Shown: in pieces, positions 18,443 to 23,122 of the stretch
How the letters are laid out: each line of letters starts with the position of its first letter
How positions within the stretch are numbered: the first letter of the stretch is position 1
Assembly: GCA_049999725.1 (NCBI GenBank)
Contig: JBNGIS010039166.1
Span: forward strand, 1 to 23,122
Reading direction: 5' to 3'
Origin: Haplomitrium mnioides
Lineage: Eukaryota > Marchantiophyta > Haplomitriopsida > Calobryales
DNA: 23,122 nt
Position numbers and translations under genes: made by a program
The notes under the pieces: model-generated
Told to the model about the DNA's origin: nothing
The model's input: the letters and a program-made list of their open reading frames with translations, nothing else
Database searches by the model: none

Positions 18443-18919
18443 CTCCTCTTTGGCTGATTCTTCTTCTAGTAACTAGCCATCCTAAGACTATATTCTATGT
18501 AAGTCCTATTTGAAATCCTATTTGTGTATGGTCTCATTAAAACCCTCCCACTTTCTTCTAAGAGAAAGAGTGCCACCACAAAATTGGTAAGTAGAAACAT
18601 AATAATATAGTGTGTGAGGTGTGTGTAAATAATAAAGTTTCAAAATATTGCTTTGATAGTAAAGCTAATATGTGGTGTTGTTGCGCGGTGGCGTTGAGTC
18701 TTTTGTAGGTGTCATTTGTACTTATATTTTAGAGATATGTCTACAAAATGATGTCAACCTCAAAAGTTGAGAAGTGATTTCAGCTTCAAATATAATATGC
18801 TCCTATCATGATCTGTATGACATTTTAGAAAAATTAGATATTTTCAAAAAGAAATGACTGAATTTGTAAGCTTTGATCTTCATGACTAAAGGTCAGAGAA
18901 AAAATAGTATAAGCAATTC
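18443..18919 (-). other. Element D 3' UTR and polypurine tract
   Basis: Aligned with 17668-18125 of C. The purine tract reads AAAGAGGAG on the minus strand (18443-18451), next to the LTR start. One palindrome core lies at 18883-18895. No coding content. Confidence 0.75.
18883..18895 (-). repeat. GAC-N5-GTC core in the D 3' UTR
   Basis: TGACTAAAGGTCA on the plus strand, that is TGACCTTTAGTCA in the sense of D. It is the homologue of 17689-17701 in C. Confidence 0.75.
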
Positions 18920-19555
18920 TTATTTGCTGTTTTGGTGTAGTTTAGATAGTCTTCTTAAACCAAGCCCTTGAGTATGTGCTATGTGCAAAGCATGTGGAAG
19001 GGGTTTGGTGAAGATATTTGCTCTATTATCTTTGCTTGCTATCCATTGAACATTTATTTTGTCACCGTGTTGCTCATAGGTGTAAAGGAATTTAGGAGCA
19101 ATGTGCTTAATTCTGTCGCCTTTGATAAAGCCTTGAGCAATTTGGTTGACACATGGTTGATTGTCCTCATATATTATTGTAGGGGATTGAAGTAGAGGTT
19201 GGCCAGTATTGATGTTGATATAATCATTGAGTTGTCAAAGCCAAATACATTCCCTACTAGCTTCATAGAGTGCTATGATTTGTACATGAATAGTCGAAGT
19301 AGTTGTAATGGTTTGTTTAGTGCTTTTCCATGAGATAGCAGTGCTTTCTTTAAGAAAGATGTATCCTATTTGGGACTTTGCATCATCATGATCAGATAAA
19401 TATCCAATGTAAGCATAATCGACAATATCATTTGTTGCATTTCTAAGGAAGAAGAGTCCCATATCTTTTGTACCTTTCAAGTATGTGAAAATACGTTTGA
19501 GTCCATTCCAGTGGCGAATGGTAGGCTGAGAGTTGTGCCTTGCGAGCAGGTTCAC
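18920..19555 (-). pseudogene. Element D RNase H
   Basis: The frame 19555-19235 reads [56 protein letters not shown] (first acidic site; the Asp of GYVD/GYAD is Tyr), TAISWKSTKQTITTTST and ALYEASRECIWL (Glu). After a stop at 19235-19237 the same homology goes on through a YININ segment, IIYEDN (Asp), AQGFIKGD and IFTKPLP to the TAA at 18920-18922, in line with C. It is the same RNase H as in C with independent damage. Confidence 0.85.
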
Positions 19556-20179
19556 TGCAAAAGATATGTCAGGTCTAGTCTAATTTGCAAGGTTCATGAG
19601 AGCTCCAATTGTTGAAAGGTATGGTTTTTTTGATCCCAGAGTTTGTTCATGCTCCTTTCATTTTCCAAACATGTCCTTAGTTGGGTCCAAAGATCTCATT
19701 TCTATGGGAGTGCTCGTTGGATGAGCATTATCCATGAATTGTTTGAGGATCTTGGTCATATATGTGGACTAGTGGATCAGAATTCTATCAAGCAGATGCT
19801 CAAACTGGATGCTGAGACAAAAGTTTGGTTCTCTGATGTCTCACATTTCAAATGTCTTTCAATTTGGCAATTGTGTTGGCTACTAGAATTTTTGTGCCAA
19901 AAATATTTATGTCATTTATAGAAAATGCAACTACGACATATTCAGAGCCTTGATGTTTCATAAACAAGCATAGAGCAATGTTATCATTTGTAAAATTCAG
20001 TGCCAACATTTTTTATTTGAATATTTGGTACCAATTTCTACCACTATGTTTGAGTCCATATATCAATCTCAGGACTTGAACTGCCATTTGTGTTCTTGAT
20101 TGATCGATTGGTGATCTAGATGGATTAATAAAATGCTTTGCCAACTTCACATTTTCATGTGGTATACTTTGATGATGGG
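19556..20179 (-). pseudogene. Element D RT palm, YVDD lost
   Basis: The frame 20264-20013 ends the insert and enters RT: HHQSIPHENVKLAKHFINPS, DQSRTQMAVQVLRLIYGLKHSGRNWYQIFK. Further on, at 19911-19922, the four catalytic codons read SIND where C reads YVDD, so the first catalytic Asp of the pair is lost. Flanking FMKHQGSEYVVVAF and DINIFGT confirm the alignment. The thumb segment continues to about 19680 in broken frames. A plus-strand frame at 19643-19921 is its antisense shadow. Confidence 0.8.
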
Positions 20180-20578
20180 GGACAAAGGATCCACTCTTGT
20201 GTTGCTCATGCAGCTTGTATATATGTGGGACTAAAGGTCCTCTGAAATGATGTGTGCTCAACAAATCTGTTAGCTAGACTAAAGGTCCTTGAATGGCGTT
20301 GTGCAACTTGCTTTCCATCATTTGGCATTTTCTTTTCGACATAAGGACTAAAGGTCTTTTCTGGATTGGCAGCGGCCTTTTATGGACAAAAGGTCCTTTT
20401 CCTAGACTGAGTTCTTTATGGACAAAAGGTCCATTTTTAATCATTGTGCTTTTGCGGACTAAAGGTCCATTTTTATAGTGCATATCATGAGGGACAAAAG
20501 GTCCAACCTTAGAGAGTTTAGGCCATAAGAGACAAAAGGTCCAATCTCAATTTTTGGGCCGCTTGGGACTAAAGATTC
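20180..20578 (-). repeat. Array of 10 GGAC-N5-GTCC repeats in D RT
   Basis: Plus-strand starts of the 13-bp copies: 20180, 20228, 20276, 20345, 20384, 20420, 20456, 20492, 20530 and 20566. Spacings are 48, 48, 69, 39, 36, 36, 36, 38 and 36, the mirror of C. Unit by unit the peptides match C (for example PHDMHYKN, HKELSLGK, PHIYKLHEQH). D lacks the extra unit that C has at 16152-16185, and there reads one GPFVHK. Seen directly. Confidence 0.93.
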
Positions 20579-20723
20579 ATTTGCATTGTGGTTGTTCTTC
20601 CCTTGAATATGAAATGCCATTCTTGATATAAGTTCGAAGGGTGCTTTCATAAAAATTTAGGTGTCCAGAATGCCATACAAGTAGGCATTGATGATATCCA
20701 TGATGTGTGTGAGAGCATAGTTC
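20579..20723 (-). pseudogene. Element D RT N-terminal motif
   Basis: The frame includes HIMDIINAYLYGILDT, then TAA where C has CAA (Gln), then IFMKAPFELISRMAFHIQGKNNHNAN. The first catalytic Asp of RT (MDI) is kept here but is Asn in C. Upstream of ACTATG at about 20723 the match to C ends abruptly. Confidence 0.8.
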
Positions 20724-20738
20724 CTGACAAAAGGTCAG
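20724..20738. repeat. Palindrome core at the broken end of D
   Basis: CTGACAAAAGGTCAG has perfect 5-bp arms CTGAC/GTCAG around AAAAG. It has the design of the RT array units but sits where C has no such motif, at the point where homology between D and C ends. Confidence 0.75.
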
Positions 20739-21120
20739 AAATGGCTTGGAAGAGGTCTCTTCTGTGCGGTGGAGTGAGAAGGAAGTGGTAAAGCTTCAAT
20801 TTTGTGTATAATGAGTGTAAAGTGTAAAAATATATATATAAGTACTTGTGAGGAAATTTTGGATATCATTGGCCACGGAGAGAAGGCTGACAGAGGAGAA
20901 AGTTGATTTCTTTTTCAAGGAAGAAGAAAAAGAAAAAATATATTTTCTGTAAAACTAATCTAATTGTTGAGGGCCAGCCAGCCCCTATCTACCTATCTAT
21001 CTATTTCTATTTTATATGTGTTGATGGACAGCCTACTCAGGAGCTAGGTGAAGTGTGTCGAAGGAAGGAAGCCGATGCCTTGAACTAGGTCCGTCCAGTG
21101 GTAGGAAGAGTTAAGCGATG

Positions 21121-21140
21121 GCCTTACACCCCTGTAAGGC
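21121..21140. repeat. Perfect 8-bp hairpin with CCCC loop
   Basis: GCCTTACA, CCCC, TGTAAGGC. The arms are exact reverse complements. No T-run follows and no gene ends here, so it is not called a terminator. Confidence 0.85.
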
Positions 21141-22011
21141 TGCCTCTCGAAAGGAAGTTAGTGTCAAATGGTTATATATGGCTTCTAGTTTATTGGGGAA
21201 GACTTATGGGATAAATGACGAGTCTCTGCTGCGGCCATCCAAGAGGAAGAGGCGATCTGCGACGAACGATCAACTGTGATGATAATGAAGAATTTGAGGT
21301 GAGGAAAGTCTATAAAAAGAATTAATCTATATGGAGAAACTGAATCAGCTTCGAACTAATTATGGGCAAAGAAGGAATCGGTTGTAGTGAAGGATTTTGT
21401 TGAGTCAAAGCAGATGCATTGGAGATCCTCTAAGATGAAGGTCCTTCTGCGAAGAAGTCATGTCCGAGAAGCTCTATGCTAATTGAAGAAAATGAATAAT
21501 TGGCCTAGTGCTAGAGAGTTTGAGGAAGCATTATGCTACGCGGAAGCTAAGAAATGCCATGGAATGAAAGGTAGGATTGATCTATGTTGAAGGCTTTTGA
21601 GGAAATCGAATGTTGTAAAATTTAAGGAATAAATTGGCGAAGCGAATTCTTGAGAAGGAATGTTCCACAAAGTGTTTAAGAGGAACGGTCCTATGGAATG
21701 GAATTTTTTGATGACGAATGAAGGTGCTTGGGGAAATTGATCTATGGAGAATTGAAGCGATGTTGCGAGTAGATCTCCTTGAGTGCTTGGTGTGGAAATG
21801 CTCCTACGGAAAGTGATTAGTTGCAAAAGGAGAAATTAGATTGCGAAGGAATGGAATTGAAAGTCTGCGGCGAGGTGGAAATCAAACAAGCTGCTACGCA
21901 ATCAGGAAGGAATTAAAATTTTTAAAGGAATGAGAATGATTTGAAAGCACGCGGAAGGAGGGTCCAAGAAGAGTCCATGGTCCGGAGAAGGCGTCGGAAA
22001 CTCGCCTTCCT

Positions 22012-22133
22012 AAGTGGGGAACCCCGGTTAAGGGGGTTCTATTGAGTGTCCGTGTGGGGATCCAAAGTAGAGTCCTCGGGTAAATTGGTTCTGTGTGGGG
22101 TTCCGAAGTGGGGAGCCTTGGTTAGGAAGGTTA
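22012..22133 (+). repeat. Loose tandem repeat, three units
   Basis: Units at 22012-22040, 22065-22092 and 22106-22133 share AAGTGGGG or AAGTAGAG, then a CC run, then GGTTA or GGTAA, then GGTTCT or GGTTA. Units 2 and 3 are preceded by TGTGGGG(A/T)TCC. Similarity is clear by eye but degenerate. Confidence 0.45.
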
Positions 22134-22415
22134 TGTTCTGAGGCGTTCAATGAGAAGGGTGATTGGCGAAATAGCGATGAAGCAAAACGGTGATAGATGA
22201 AATGGTGACTTATCAGTGTTTTGCGTGATAAGGATTGTTGCGGAAAAGGTGAGCAAAGAGAGAAGTTTGAATAGCAAATTGGTGATTTGTCATGGTTTTA
22301 GTGTGGAAGTCGAACTGAAAGTTCGAAAGGGCGAAACGACTACTTGGTGGAATTCAAAAAGTTTGAAATTAAAGGGAGAGGAAACGGAAGAGTTAGTGAA
22401 AGTTTGAAAATTAGC

Positions 22416-22446
22416 ATAAGAACAATTGCTAGTAATTAGTTCTTAT
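22416..22446. repeat. ATAAGAAC/GTTCTTAT inverted repeat
   Basis: Perfect 8-bp arms (22416-22423 and 22439-22446) with a 15-nt loop. A related structure follows at 22492-22521, and the sequences around both (TTAGC before, TTAG inside) look duplicated about 75 bp apart. Confidence 0.7.
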
Positions 22447-22491
22447 GGCGAGCGAAGTTAGTTTAAGTTAGTAAAAGCGTGTTATTTAGCT

Positions 22492-22521
22492 TAAGAACAG
22501 ACTGTGAGTTGTTAGTTCTTA
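22492..22521. repeat. TAAGAAC/GTTCTTA inverted repeat
   Basis: Perfect 7-bp arms (22492-22498 and 22515-22521) with a 16-nt loop; the second copy of the structure at 22416-22446. Confidence 0.7.
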
Positions 22522-23122
22522 TTGAAAACTTAGTGAGGAAAAAGTACGCGTAGAAAAGTAAGTTAGTTTGGTGTTGAACTGTTAGGACTGTTATTGTTAG
22601 TTGAGCAGGACAAGAGGTATAAGCCTATTGGCGAGCTCCTGTTCTGCTGGTTGTCTCATTGTACAAGTATGCTTCAAGTAAAATTCATGAGATTCTTGTC
22701 TGTGAGGTCCCCTGCTCATGTTGTTGATTGCAGATTCATGAGGAGCAGTTTGATAAATGAATAAGGATTTGGAGTTAGATTTGGTTGGTGGATGTTTTGC
22801 AAGTTTGCAATTGAAGAAGTCAATCAGATTGCATTAGAGAAGTGCATATCAAGGGGTACTTGAGTGTGTTCTGCTGGTGGGTCTGAGTTATGAGTTCCAG
22901 ATTGTGATTTGTGGGAGGTTCAGTAGCGAATCAATTATGTTTTAAGTTCTGTTTTGTTCTATATTTGTTAAATTCTTAAGGAGAGAACCTTATGTGATTC
23001 TCCAATTAGTGGATATTGGTTGGTGGGTTGCAGTAGAGCAAGGAGTGCTCAAGATTTGTGTGTGCCTAGGGAATAGGTGGGCATTTCACAAGCAAACAGA
23101 ATAGTGGGTGGTTGGAGGAACA

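Larger units (their letters stand above)
18333..20723 (-). mobile_element. Element D: 3' half of a copia element
   Basis: Minus strand, tail-to-tail with C. It contains, from right to left, the end of the RT N-terminal domain, the RT repeat insert, RT palm, connection, RNase H, 3' UTR, polypurine tract and 3' LTR. It aligns with C from about 15820 to 18232. Homology stops on the right at about 20723, where a palindrome core lies. Leader, gag, protease, integrase and 5' LTR are absent to the right. Confidence 0.88.
20739..23122. other. Right flank, no recognisable gene
   Basis: About 2.4 kb of G/A-rich (plus strand) DNA. Open frames are short (96 codons at most, 21826-21536 minus; 63 codons, 22216-22407 plus) and resemble nothing I know. 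It contains a small CTAT repeat (20985-21006), a perfect hairpin (21121-21140), a loose repeat (22012-22133) and two AAGAAC/GTTCTT inverted repeats. ATTGATCTATG-like words recur near 21575 and 21737. It could be a decayed LTR or other non-coding repeat. Confidence 0.5.

Noticed and set aside
20293-20478. Plus-strand open frame with TKGPF/TKGLF repeats
   Set aside because: The palindromes make the antisense strand of the array also read as a GP-containing repeat. It lies within the antisense of RT and has no other support.
21536-21826. 96-codon minus-strand open frame
   Set aside because: No recognised motif, no partner gene, and the region is a G/A-rich non-coding flank where such frames arise by chance.
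22216-22407. 63-codon plus-strand open frame
   Set aside because: Short, lysine- and glutamate-rich because of the purine-rich strand, without a recognised domain.

Overview
The window is transposon-filled nuclear DNA of a plant, most likely one with a large, repeat-rich genome. The basis is four decayed Ty1/copia LTR retrotransposons, AT-rich spacers, no intact host gene, and stop codons that look like C-to-T (or G-to-A) decay of methylated DNA. The species cannot be named from the sequence.

Layout. 1-1146: flank without a clear gene, with one weak copia-like fragment. 1147-6286: element A on the minus strand, a copia of the Tork/Tnt1 kind (my family call), with gag, protease, integrase, RT and RNase H in order but broken by stops and frameshifts; no LTR pair was found. 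6287-6299: a CA repeat where A meets element B. 6298-10733: element B, minus strand, with 5' LTR, primer-binding site, 2-kb leader, gag, protease and integrase, cut off before RT. 10734-10929: a TTA-rich spacer with a 10-N gap. 10930-18232: element C, plus strand, the only copy complete from LTR to LTR (7.3 kb). 18233-18332: a second AT-rich spacer. 18333-20723: element D, minus strand, holding only RT, RNase H, 3' UTR and 3' LTR. 20724-23122: flank without a recognisable gene, with hairpins and weak repeats.

B, C and D are one family. They share LTRs of only 107-110 bp, a primer-binding site that resembles the complement of a tRNA-Ile anticodon arm, a leader of about 2 kb, and a gag and pol of the kind often called Ivana/Oryco (lineage name from memory). 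B is head-to-head with C and D is tail-to-tail with C, so most of C has an antisense partner beside it. B carries the 5' half and D the 3' half of an element, with about 0.5 kb missing between them.

The most unusual structure is inside the RT of this family. Between the MKAP motif and the YGLK motif, where copia RTs usually have about 20 residues, C and D carry about 190-200 codons. Most of this is an array of a 13-bp inverted repeat, GGAC-CTTTW-GTCC, mainly every 36 bp, encoding GP(L/F/S)V every 12 residues. The palindromic codons are conserved and the codons between them are not. Further copies of the core sit in both 3' UTRs and exactly at the broken end of D.

All alignments, divergence counts and boundaries were made by eye. 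None of the retrotransposon proteins is intact.
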